Source: Methylococcaceae bacterium (lineage in GTDB: Bacteria; Pseudomonadota; Gammaproteobacteria; Methylococcales; Methylomonadaceae). From it: a DNA stretch of 35,384 bases. The translations under genes were made by a program, and so were the position numbers. The stretch's first letter is position 1. Each line of letters starts with the position of its first letter. Of this stretch, positions 23,742 through 31,756 are shown in pieces. The notes under the pieces were generated by a model. That model had not been told where the DNA came from. It worked only from the letters and a program-made list of their open reading frames with translations, and did not search any database. The stretch lies in contig QYQN01000001.1 in the NCBI GenBank assembly GCA_007280895.1, positions 1 to 35,384 of the forward strand. The letters run 5' to 3'.

Positions 23742-26371
23742 AAGTCCTCATCTTCTGCGTTCGGGCTTGCTACGGTAACCAACTGCGATATTTGGGAATG
23801 ACTAAAATAAGCACGCGTAATGACCTCTGCAATGTGCCATAGAAACACTGTGGTTTCAGCTAATAAGCTTTCTAACCCTGTATAAATTGCAGAATTTTCG
23901 TCTTCTTTTAATAATTCAGCTACGGTTGCTAGCCGAACATTAGTGAGTACTTTTAAAATTAAACGCTCTTCCTCAAATAATTGGCATTGGCGACTATCTC
24001 TTGGAAATTTGCTGATAAATTGAGCTAACTGCTGTAACTGATAAACAATTGAACGCGGATGATTACTATCGAGTAATAATAACTCCAGCACTAACGCTAA
24101 TTGAAATCCAGAACGATAACGGCGTTGATAAATTGTTACACTATCAAGCGATAATAAAACAGATTCTAAAACTTGATTTTGTATGGCGGGTGACTGCTGA
24201 GTGACCAAGGTTGCACGTAATAACGCGGTTAAATTTAATGCACGCTCTAAACGCCGACCACTTTCTAGCATAAACCAGCCGGCTTCGTGCGTCATACTTT
24301 CGTGCGTTAACCCTGCAAAACCAACGACTCCCGTAATTAACTCATCCAAACTACTTTGCAAGACTTCAATAGATAAGTCATTCCCCATCACTTTTTGCTG
24401 CCAACGATGACGAATTGCATCGATACTGCGCCACGTGTCTTGTGACCATAAATCTCTAATACTAAATGCTGATTGCACTAACGCATAAATCGTAGCCGCT
24501 AAAGAGCCTGAGCGTTGACGATTTTGTGCGAGTGAGAAAAGCTCCGCTTCTGGTGCCGCCATTATCGTGCGCTTATTTTGCAAGAAGCCAGGATACGTGG
24601 CTGTCATTTGCGTCAAACTGGATAATAAAACGCCAAGACTTTCGGTGTCAGTGTGATCATTAAACTCAAGCGTATCACGGTATTTAAGTAAAATTGACCG
24701 CAGCAAGCGAGCGGCACTATCGGTACGCTCTAAATACCTACCTACCCAAAATAAATGATCCGCAGCGCGACTGGTGACAGGTTCGCTAACGCTCTCTAAG
24801 GGTTGGTTGGTTCGCCAAATAGTTTTCTTAACAAAACCATTTGTGACTAATTGTTCGCTATCTACTGAGATGCTTGGTAATGCGTTTCCCGAAGCATCAT
24901 TATTGCCAACCAATACCCACGTATCTTTACTTATGCCACCTTCTTGATTGGAAACCTTTGCATCATTTTTTTCACGCGCAACACGTGTTAAGCCACCAGG
25001 CATCACATGATATTGATCGCGCTCGGCAACCACAAAATGCCGGAATACTGCACGTCGAGGCTCAATGTGATGATCAACAAATGCAGGGACAGTCGCGAAA
25101 TCTAATGACTCTTGACCAACAAATAAATAAGGCTTTGCTGTAATTTTGGCGCGTAATAGGCTTTTTTCTTGCTGACTTAAGTGATGACCAATAATTTGTT
25201 CATTTCTATGCTCACCGTTAATCTGCTTAATAATAAGTTTATCCAAATTTTGAATAACAAAATCACACTCTCTTCGTTGACCGCACCACCACGTTGCAAC
25301 AGAAGGTAATAACAATTCTTGATTTAAAAAATGTCTCGCCAAGCGCGGCAAAAACGCGAGTAATGCCGGATTTTCAAGCACACTACTGCCCAATGGATTA
25401 GCAATTGCAACATTGCCTCGACGCACAACTTCTAATAATCCAGGGATGCCTAATCTTGAATCATTTCGTAATGAAAGCGGATCACAAAACACATCATCTA
25501 CCCGACGCAAAATAACATCTACTGGCTGTAATCCGGCCAATGCTTTCAACCAAACACGACCATCGCGTACTGTTAAATCATCACCTTGAACTAAGGTATA
25601 CCCTAAATAAGAAGCTAAATAAGCATGTTCAAAATAGGTTTCATTAAAAGGACCAGGGGTCAGGACGACAACGCGAGGGTTTTCTTTATTTGATTGCGCG
25701 AGGATTGATAGGCTTTGTTGAAATACTTTAAAGAATGAAGATAAACGTGCAACCTGTGTTTCACGAAAGATTTCCGGCAATATTCGTGTCATGACCGCTC
25801 TATTTTCAAGTGCATAGCCGCATCCAGAGGGCGCTTGAGTACGGTCATCGACCACCCATAATTGACCTTTATGACCCCGCACTAAATTAGCTGAGTACAC
25901 TGTTAACCAGGTAGCTTGTGGCAACAAACTACCCACGCATGCAGGTAAAAAACCTGAATGCGCTAAGACTAATTCATACGGTAATAAGCCTTTTTTTAAT
26001 AAGAGTTGTTTCCCATAAATATCTTGAAGTATTAAATCAAGTAACTGGGCACGCTGTTTTAATCCTGCCTCTATTTTTAACCATTCTTCACTACTAATTA
26101 ATAGAGGGACGGGATCAAGTCGCCAAGGTCGAGTGAGTTGTTTATCATCACCGTACACATTATAGGTAACGCCATTTTCACGCAGTAAGCGCTGCGCTTC
26201 CCGACGGCGATTATCAATTTCTGTACTGCCCATAGCATCTAACGCAGCGAGAAGTTGTTCCCAATAAGGCTGTACTTTCTCCTCTATGGGAAAAATTTCC
26301 TCCGCAATGGCTAAGCGTGTTTCATAACATTGTTTTGCAAAATCAGTATGTTTGCCGGTCATCTTAGCCAT
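23738..26371 (-). CDS. Circularly permuted ATP-grasp ligase fused to alpha-E protein
   Basis: This 877-residue fusion joins two proteins that are separate genes in many genomes. The first part, to about residue 480, is a circularly permuted ATP-grasp (COG2308): NPRVVVLTPGPFNETYFEHAYLA, DVILRRVDDVFCDPLSLR and the GSSVLENPALLAFLP region are typical. The second, from about 530 on, is an alpha-E domain (COG2307), starting SRAADHLFWVGRYLERTDS, all-helical. ATP-grasp enzymes of this sort are predicted peptide-bond-forming ligases. The start is set at ATG 26371, which has AGGTGG 5 nt before it; a GTG at 26380 is possible. Confidence 0.93.
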   Translation of the reverse strand: MAKMTGKHTDFAKQCYETRLAIAEEIFPIEEKVQPYWEQLLAALDAMGSTEIDNRRREAQRLLRENGVTYNVYGDDKQLTRPWRLDPVPLLISSEEWLKIEAGLKQRAQLLDLILQDIYGKQLLLKKGLLPYELVLAHSGFLPACVGSLLPQATWLTVYSANLVRGHKGQLWVVDDRTQAPSGCGYALENRAVMTRILPEIFRETQVARLSSFFKVFQQSLSILAQSNKENPRVVVLTPGPFNETYFEHAYLASYLGYTLVQGDDLTVRDGRVWLKALAGLQPVDVILRRVDDVFCDPLSLRNDSRLGIPGLLEVVRRGNVAIANPLGSSVLENPALLAFLPRLARHFLNQELLLPSVATWWCGQRRECDFVIQNLDKLIIKQINGEHRNEQIIGHHLSQQEKSLLRAKITAKPYLFVGQESLDFATVPAFVDHHIEPRRAVFRHFVVAERDQYHVMPGGLTRVAREKNDAKVSNQEGGISKDTWVLVGNNDASGNALPSISVDSEQLVTNGFVKKTIWRTNQPLESVSEPVTSRAADHLFWVGRYLERTDSAARLLRSILLKYRDTLEFNDHTDTESLGVLLSSLTQMTATYPGFLQNKRTIMAAPEAELFSLAQNRQRSGSLAATIYALVQSAFSIRDLWSQDTWRSIDAIRHRWQQKVMGNDLSIEVLQSSLDELITGVVGFAGLTHESMTHEAGWFMLESGRRLERALNLTALLRATLVTQQSPAIQNQVLESVLLSLDSVTIYQRRYRSGFQLALVLELLLLDSNHPRSIVYQLQQLAQFISKFPRDSRQCQLFEEERLILKVLTNVRLATVAELLKEDENSAIYTGLESLLAETTVFLWHIAEVITRAYFSHSQISQLVTVASPNAEDEDL

Positions 26372-26441
26372 TATCGCCACCTAACAAATAATATAGTTAG
26401 CACGCACACCCCTCTCTGCCGCATTAAATATTATTAATCTT

Positions 26442-29400
26442 TCAACTAACGTGATAACGCAAATCTAACGTAAAAGGATACTCTTCACTTAACTCCTCTT
26501 CAGGCGGTGCCATGGGACGTGGTTGCTGATCATTTACTTTAAAGTTTCCTCGTGTTGCTGAAGTTGAAAAGGCGGATTGAATGGTCTCAGATGAATTTGA
26601 CATCACTAAGCCTGGTGTATGCCCATAATCCCAGAAACGTGAAATACGACGCGCTTCTGCTTCAAAACTATTGACTGGAAAAGCATCATAATGACGCCCC
26701 CCCGGATGCGCAACATGATAGGTACAACCGCCCACTGCATGACCATTCCACGTATCGATAACATCAAAAATTAACGGCACATGGGGCTTAATGGTGGGAT
26801 GTAATGCTGAAGGCGGTTGCCATGCACGATAACGAACACCAGCAACAAATTCACCTTGCCGACCAGTGCCACGCAAAGGAATCCGTCGACCATTGCAGGT
26901 TAACAGATATCGCCCTTCAGTAAAGCCCGTTACTTTAACTTGCAAACGCTCTACAGAGGAGTCTACATATCGCGCGGTACCGCTGCGCCCAACCTCCTCA
27001 CCCAAAACATGCCAAGGCTCAATGGCAAAGCGTAACTCTAGCTCCATTTCATCAACAATTGCAGTGCCATAACGTGGGAAACGAAACTCAAAAAATGGGG
27101 CTAACCATTCTAATTCGAAGGCATAGCCTGCGCGTCGTAAATCTTTAACCACATGCTTCATATCTTCACGAACGTAATGCGGCAACATAAAGCGATCGTG
27201 TAAAGTAGTTCCCCAACGTATGAGCTCGTGTTGATAAGGATTTCGCCAAAACCAAGCAATAAGTGCGCGTAGTAACACCATCTGCACCAAAGACATTCTG
27301 GCATGAGGTGGCATTTCAAAAGCACGTAACTCTAAAATACCTAAACGGCCTGTAGCACTATCAGGCGAATACAGTTTATCAATTGAAAATTCAGCACGAT
27401 GCGTATTGCCGGTTATGTCCGTTAATAAATGCCGTAATAAACGATCAACTAACCACGGTGCTGGCTGTTGATCTTTTGATAATTGCTGAAAAGCGATTTC
27501 TAATTCATAAAGCTTCTCATCACGCCCCTCATCGACACGAGGCGCTTGACTAGTGGGACCAATAAATAAACCGGAGAATAAATATGATAATCCAGGATGA
27601 TGTTGCCAATAAGTAACTAAACTCTGTAATAAGTCGGGTCTGCGCAGCAATGGACTATCTACTGGAGTAGCGCCACCTAAGGTAATATGATTTCCTCCAC
27701 CTGTCCCAGTATGACGACCATCTAGCATAAACTTTTCTGTACCTAATTTTTCTAAAAAAGCTTGGTCATATAATGCGGTCGTTTTTTCAACCAATTCCTC
27801 CCAATTACTAGAGGGATGAATATTTACTTCGATAACACCCGGATCTGGAGTAATTAATAAGCGCTCAATGCGGTAATCACGCGGTGGCTCATAACCTTCA
27901 ATAACAACGGGTAAGTTTAATTTTTCTGCCGTTGCTTCAATCGCGGCTAATAAGTCTAAATAATGCTCTAATAAAGTGATTGGGGGCATAAAAATATACA
28001 ACCGCCCCTCCCTTGCTTCCACACACACAGCTGTATGAGGAACCTCTACGTAAACGACCTCTTTATCTGCGGAACTTTGTTCAATTAATTCTGGATGTTC
28101 TTTAATTACAGGTTCAAAGGAGCGATAACGACGAGCCACTTCACCATGATAATCACCTAATTCTGGCAAGTCGGTAAATAAACTTTGTGGTTCTTGTGGA
28201 TCACGTTTTTCAGGCGCGACCCAAGGCAAACTATCTAATGGCATTCGCATGCCCATGGGTGAATTACCAGGAATTAAAAACATCGTATCACGACGAAAAT
28301 TCCACGGACCACTTTGCCAGTGTTGAGATTGCCACTCCCATTTTATAGGTAACGCATAGCCAACTGGCTGACCTAAATCTGCATCCAGCACTTTTGCTAG
28401 CGTCTTACGCTCTAAAGAATCCTTTAAATTGGCGTGTAGGGGATTTAAATTAATAGGTAAGATGTTTTCTTGCCAGAGATAGTAAAAACTGTCTTCATAA
28501 GCATTCACCACAAAATGCTGCTGTATTCCTAAATGACGCGCTAGCTGACTGGCAAATAATGCCGCATGGTGATAAGTAATTTCATAGGTTTTATCAATAT
28601 CCGCCAAAAGCGCTGGATTTCGCCATAAAGGCACACCATCTTTACGCCACAAAATGCCATATTGCCAGCGCGGTAAGGCTTCGCCTGGATACCACTTTCC
28701 TTGCCCATAATGCAGTAAGGCATGATCGGCAAATACTTGCTGCAAACGTTTTGTTAACGCTAGAGCACGTTCACGTTTATGATCACCATCAGCAGAAACA
28801 TTCCATTGCTCAGACTCCATATCCTCAGCAGAAACAAAGGTAGGCTCACCGCCCATCGTCAATCTGACATCATCATTTAGATATTGTTGATCAATTTGTT
28901 TACCCAAGGTATCAATGTCAAACCACTGCTTATCACTGTATGGTTTAGTTACGCGTGGATCTTCATGCAGGCGTATTACTGAATTACTAAAGTCAAAACT
29001 AACTTCGCACTTATCTATGGCTCCTGAAACAGGTGCTGCGCTTGCAGGATCTGGAGTACACGCTAAGGGAATGTGTCCCTCACCCGCCAATAAACCTGAG
29101 GTTGGATCTAAACCAATCCAACCTGCTCCAGGAATATATATTTCAGCCCATGCATGTAAATCAGTAAAATCTTTTTCTGGCCCGGCCGGCCCTTCTAAGG
29201 CTTTAATATCTGCCGTTAATTGAACTAAATATCCTGACACAAATCTAGCGGCTAAACCTAAATGTCGTGCCAATAAAACTAACAGCCAAGCTGAATCTCG
29301 ACATGAGCCACTCCCTTTTTCTAAGGTTTCTTCAGCTGTTTGAATACCCACTTCCATTCGAATATTATAGCTAACTGTATTAAACACTAAGCGATTGATA

Positions 29401-29840
29401 GCCACTAAAAAATCATTGATATACATCGGTTTTGCATCAAACTCAGCAACCCATTTTAACAATGATGGGCCGTTTTCTATTTTTTCCAAATAAGGTTGTA
29501 ACTCTTTTTCCAATTGCGCTTCATAGGCAAAAGGAAATTTTTCTGCTGATGATTCAACAAAAAAATCAAAAGGATTAATAACCGTCAAATCAGCGATAAC
29601 TTCAACATCAATACTTAATTCACGGCATTTTTCGGGGAAGACTACCCTTGCTAAAATATTACCAAAAGGATCTTGTTGCCAATTAATAAAATGTGTTTCT
29701 GGTTTAATATTAAGACTATAGGCAGTTATAGGTGTTCGACAATGCACAGCAGGACGAAGACGAAATACGTGTGGAGACAGAGACACTGCTTTATCAAAGC
29801 TATAAGTAGTTTGATGACGAATAGCGACTTTAATGGTCAT
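26442..29840 (-). CDS. Transglutaminase fused to DUF2126 putative amidoligase
   Basis: This 1132-residue protein is the first gene of the Anbu cluster. Residues 1-290 are a transglutaminase-like module with an intact triad: Cys180 (GSGSCRDSAWLL), His229 (TDLHAWAEIY) and Asp245 (IGLDPTSG). Residues from about 310 to the end are DUF2126 (COG4196), annotated as a putative amidoligase; typical motifs are LTMGGEPTFVSAED, TGTGGGNHITLGGATP and HPGGRHYDAFPVNS. One chain could therefore form and break amide bonds. There is no signal peptide. AGGA lies 9 nt before the ATG. Confidence 0.94.
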   Translation of the reverse strand: MTIKVAIRHQTTYSFDKAVSLSPHVFRLRPAVHCRTPITAYSLNIKPETHFINWQQDPFGNILARVVFPEKCRELSIDVEVIADLTVINPFDFFVESSAEKFPFAYEAQLEKELQPYLEKIENGPSLLKWVAEFDAKPMYINDFLVAINRLVFNTVSYNIRMEVGIQTAEETLEKGSGSCRDSAWLLVLLARHLGLAARFVSGYLVQLTADIKALEGPAGPEKDFTDLHAWAEIYIPGAGWIGLDPTSGLLAGEGHIPLACTPDPASAAPVSGAIDKCEVSFDFSNSVIRLHEDPRVTKPYSDKQWFDIDTLGKQIDQQYLNDDVRLTMGGEPTFVSAEDMESEQWNVSADGDHKRERALALTKRLQQVFADHALLHYGQGKWYPGEALPRWQYGILWRKDGVPLWRNPALLADIDKTYEITYHHAALFASQLARHLGIQQHFVVNAYEDSFYYLWQENILPINLNPLHANLKDSLERKTLAKVLDADLGQPVGYALPIKWEWQSQHWQSGPWNFRRDTMFLIPGNSPMGMRMPLDSLPWVAPEKRDPQEPQSLFTDLPELGDYHGEVARRYRSFEPVIKEHPELIEQSSADKEVVYVEVPHTAVCVEAREGRLYIFMPPITLLEHYLDLLAAIEATAEKLNLPVVIEGYEPPRDYRIERLLITPDPGVIEVNIHPSSNWEELVEKTTALYDQAFLEKLGTEKFMLDGRHTGTGGGNHITLGGATPVDSPLLRRPDLLQSLVTYWQHHPGLSYLFSGLFIGPTSQAPRVDEGRDEKLYELEIAFQQLSKDQQPAPWLVDRLLRHLLTDITGNTHRAEFSIDKLYSPDSATGRLGILELRAFEMPPHARMSLVQMVLLRALIAWFWRNPYQHELIRWGTTLHDRFMLPHYVREDMKHVVKDLRRAGYAFELEWLAPFFEFRFPRYGTAIVDEMELELRFAIEPWHVLGEEVGRSGTARYVDSSVERLQVKVTGFTEGRYLLTCNGRRIPLRGTGRQGEFVAGVRYRAWQPPSALHPTIKPHVPLIFDVIDTWNGHAVGGCTYHVAHPGGRHYDAFPVNSFEAEARRISRFWDYGHTPGLVMSNSSETIQSAFSTSATRGNFKVNDQQPRPMAPPEEELSEEYPFTLDLRYHVS

Positions 29841-30294
29841 AATTGTGTTCCTAGTCTGTTAAAAGTGGAATAAATATATAAGCCGAGTAGATTCTCTGAT
29901 TAAACATACAGTTCAAACTCACAACTGAGTGCACTCTATTAATTATTAAAGCAAACTATGTACCAAAAAAATTAACCTTGGGTAATGATTGCATCTCTTT
30001 AAAGGTATAGCCGTGCTCTCAATACCAAAAATACAGACCGTAACTGATTAAACTAAAAAATTTATTTTAATTAACACAAGCCAAAAACAAAAAAAAATTT
30101 AACTACTCAAGTTCACCTTAGAGTTAACTATTAGTTAACACCTAACTTTATTTAACGCACAAATCAGTGACAATACCTCATAGATTCACAATTAAACGCC
30201 CCAAAACAGAGCGTTCAACCAATTTTCTTCTGTTAATTTATAATAGACATCTTTCCTCAATACAACCATAGTGCACGTTAACAAGAGCGGCTAC
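29841..30294. other. AT-rich intergenic region upstream of the amidoligase gene
   Basis: No gene is visible. The stretch should contain the promoter of the Anbu cluster; I see no convincing -35/-10 pair. Two palindromes stand out: ACTCA-CAAC-TGAGT at 29917-29930, close to the amidoligase gene, and the 17-bp palindrome listed separately at 30123. Several A runs suggest bendable DNA. Confidence 0.5.
30123..30139. promoter_or_regulatory. 17-bp palindrome, operator-like
   Basis: GTTAACTA and TAGTTAAC are perfect 8-bp arms around a single T. A palindrome this tight with a one-base centre suits a dimeric repressor site better than a hairpin. It lies about 280 bp upstream of the amidoligase gene and near the transposase relic, so it may belong to either or be mobile-element debris. 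Confidence 0.4.
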
Positions 30295-30601
30295 TCAACG
30301 CCATGTCAGGGAGTAATGCTTGTTTTTACCCCAATAAACATCGTTGACAATCCTGTGTATTTTGCAGTTTAGGGTTTCACGCAAACTAACGACAACTGCT
30401 TCTTCTAACTCGGTTAGCGTGGTATTTAAGGTATGCGCACAATGTGAGCGATCTTCAGTGTCTTCGCGCTGCATCCATTTTCGATGTACTACGGCTAATA
30501 CTGTATTGAGCGGCAAGTTTTCTATCTGATAGGCTCGATTCCTTAATCTCTTTATGAATGAGAGGCGTCGTTCTTGCCTGTGAATAAATAGTGTGACTCA
30601 T
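30295..30601 (-). pseudogene. Broken IS481-family-like transposase, N-terminal fragment
   Basis: Two reading frames on the minus strand join into one transposase start. From the ATG at 30601 the first gives MSHTIYSQARTTPLIHKEIK and, further on, RKLAAQYSISRSTS, a helix-turn-helix. After a one-base frameshift near 30480 the second gives KWMQREDTEDRSHCAHTLNT and ELEEAVVVSLRETL. The similarity to IS481-type transposases is recalled, not searched. After RETL the sequence stops matching and ends at a stop at 30295, so the DDE catalytic domain is missing. No terminal inverted repeats are apparent. It is inactive debris. Confidence 0.72.
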
Positions 30602-30794
30602 GCTCTTATATCCTGTTTAGCAGTTTGATAATGTTCTTGTAAATAAGCCGTTGCTCGGAAGAATGGGTATATGATCGAACGGTACTATACAATTAGCTTG
30701 ATATGAGCCGTCGTTGTGCGTGGATACACGCAGACTAAGCGAAAAAAAATGGGGGGGGGGGATTTTTGGCTGTACCTTTAAATAAAGGATAATA
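30602..30794. other. Short spacer between relics with an 11-bp G run
   Basis: This stretch has no gene. It holds A8 and then, after one T, a run of 11 G (30751-30761) followed by GATTTTTGG. It may be the boundary where two old insertions joined. The exact length of such a run is the least reliable part of any read. Confidence 0.5.
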
Positions 30795-31137
30795 AAGGAT
30801 GCGTTAACTGTTATACGCAATCAAATTGGAAAAAATGCTATACATGTCTTTACATTTAAAGGTCAATGCGTTTTAAAAGCTAATACACTGGCACGGAAAA
30901 AAGCATTAAGTAGAGCAGAAATAGAAAATTTTAGATGGCATGATTTACACCACACGCAGGCAAGTCGTCACATACAAAACTGAACACCATTGCATGTGCT
31001 AAAAGAATTAATGGGGTATGGTGCTACGTTACGCGCACTAATCAAGTGCTCATTTAGATGACTATGCAGGAAACTCAAAAATAACAGTTTTGACAAATTT
31101 ATTACACGACAAAAAAAATTTAAATAAAATCGTGTAA
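30795..31137 (+). pseudogene. Decayed tyrosine recombinase (phage-type integrase), C-terminal part
   Basis: The plus strand reads VIRNQIGKNAIHVFTFKGQC, then EIENFRWHDLHHTQASRHIQ, then a TGA stop at 30981, TPLHVLKELMGYGA, a frameshift, and SAHLDDYAGNSKITVLTNLL up to a stop at 31135-31137. This is the catalytic half of a site-specific integrase. The HxLRH box has become HDLHH, losing its arginine, and the tyrosine frame is shifted, so it cannot work. The N-terminal half is gone. Its 3' end points at the 3' end of tRNA-His 13 bp away, as expected for an element that used this tRNA as attachment site. Confidence 0.85.
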
Positions 31138-31150
31138 AGCATTGATTTAA

Positions 31151-31227
31151 TGGGGTGGGCGACGGGGCTCGAACCCGCGACAACAGGAATCACAATCCTG
31201 CACTCTACCAACTGAGCTACGCTCACC
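31151..31227 (-). tRNA. tRNA-His (GTG)
   Basis: The reverse complement is a 77-nt cloverleaf starting GGTGAGCG with the extra G(-1) typical of tRNA-His, D arm AGCTCAGTTGGTAGAG, a GTG anticodon in ATTGTGATT, T loop GTTCGAGCC, and an encoded CCA. It is the last gene of the Pro-Arg-His operon and the probable old attachment site of the integrase relic. Confidence 0.97.
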
Positions 31228-31256
31228 ATAACATAGGAAGGAACCGCTTGAATAAA

Positions 31257-31333
31257 TGGTGCGCTTGGCAGGGCTCGAACCTGCGACCCCCAGCTTAGAA
31301 GGCTGGTGCTCTATCCGGTTGAGCTACAAGCGC
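31257..31333 (-). tRNA. tRNA-Arg (TCT)
   Basis: The reverse complement gives GCGCTTG pairing CAAGCGC, D arm AGCTCAACCGGATAGAGC, a TCT anticodon in CTTCTAA, T loop GTTCGAGCC, and an encoded CCA. It reads the AGA/AGG arginine codons. It lies 3 bp after tRNA-Pro. Confidence 0.97.
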
Positions 31334-31336
31334 AAA

Positions 31337-31413
31337 TGGTCGGGATGGAGGGATTCGAACCCCCGACATCCTGCTCCCAAAGCAGGCGCGCTACCAAACT
31401 GCGCTACATCCCG
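31337..31413 (-). tRNA. tRNA-Pro (TGG)
   Basis: The reverse complement gives CGGGATG pairing CATCCCG, D arm AGCGCAGTTTGGTAGCGC, a TGG anticodon in CTTTGGGAG, T loop GTTCGAATC, and an encoded CCA. It is the first gene after the promoter at 31466-31494. Confidence 0.97.
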
Positions 31414-31465
31414 ACAAACTCTTTGCAAGTGGCTTAGATATAAAATCACTTTCGAAGAGCTGGCT

Positions 31466-31494
31466 ATAATAGCGACATAAGCTTTATTCGTCAA
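31466..31494 (-). promoter_or_regulatory. Sigma70 promoter of the Pro-Arg-His tRNA operon
   Basis: On the minus strand TTGACG (31489-31494) and TATTAT (31466-31471) are separated by exactly 17 bp. The tRNA-Pro gene begins 52 bp downstream, leaving a short leader to be trimmed. Confidence 0.8.
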
Positions 31495-31756
31495 TATTTC
31501 TTGTCATTATTTTTTACTTTTGATAAAAACAAAATCAGACCCGTAAGCATATCATCAGAGTTATGCAGAGACCATACAACAAGCACAACCTGATTATAGC
31601 CTTACGACTAGCCGCACTCTCTCTTAATACCATTCAGTCTTTACCATGATTTACAGCTGCGCATAACTTAGTGTAATAATTACCTAAGATAGTTAACAAT
31701 CACTGTTAAAATACACCTGAATCAGCCCCTTTCATCCACTACTTGGTCGCATTATT
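31495..31756 (+). other. Upstream region of zwf
   Basis: No gene is present. AGTTATGC (31559-31566) and GCATAACT (31661-31668) are perfect inverted 8-bp arms about 95 bp apart, which could be two half-sites of a looping regulator or chance. TAAAAT near 31708 is a possible -10 box for zwf, without a good -35. Confidence 0.4.

Noticed and set aside
29841-31150. Possible CRISPR array or attachment-site duplicate in the gene-poor region
   Set aside because: No regularly spaced repeats and no copy of the tRNA-His 3' end were found by eye.
30968-31183. Minus-strand frame across tRNA-His and the integrase relic
   Set aside because: It overlaps the tRNA and is antisense to the relic; no start signal.
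31256-31480. Plus-strand frame across tRNA-Arg and tRNA-Pro
   Set aside because: It is the well-known false protein read antisense through tRNA genes (GWRDSNPRHPAPKAGALP).
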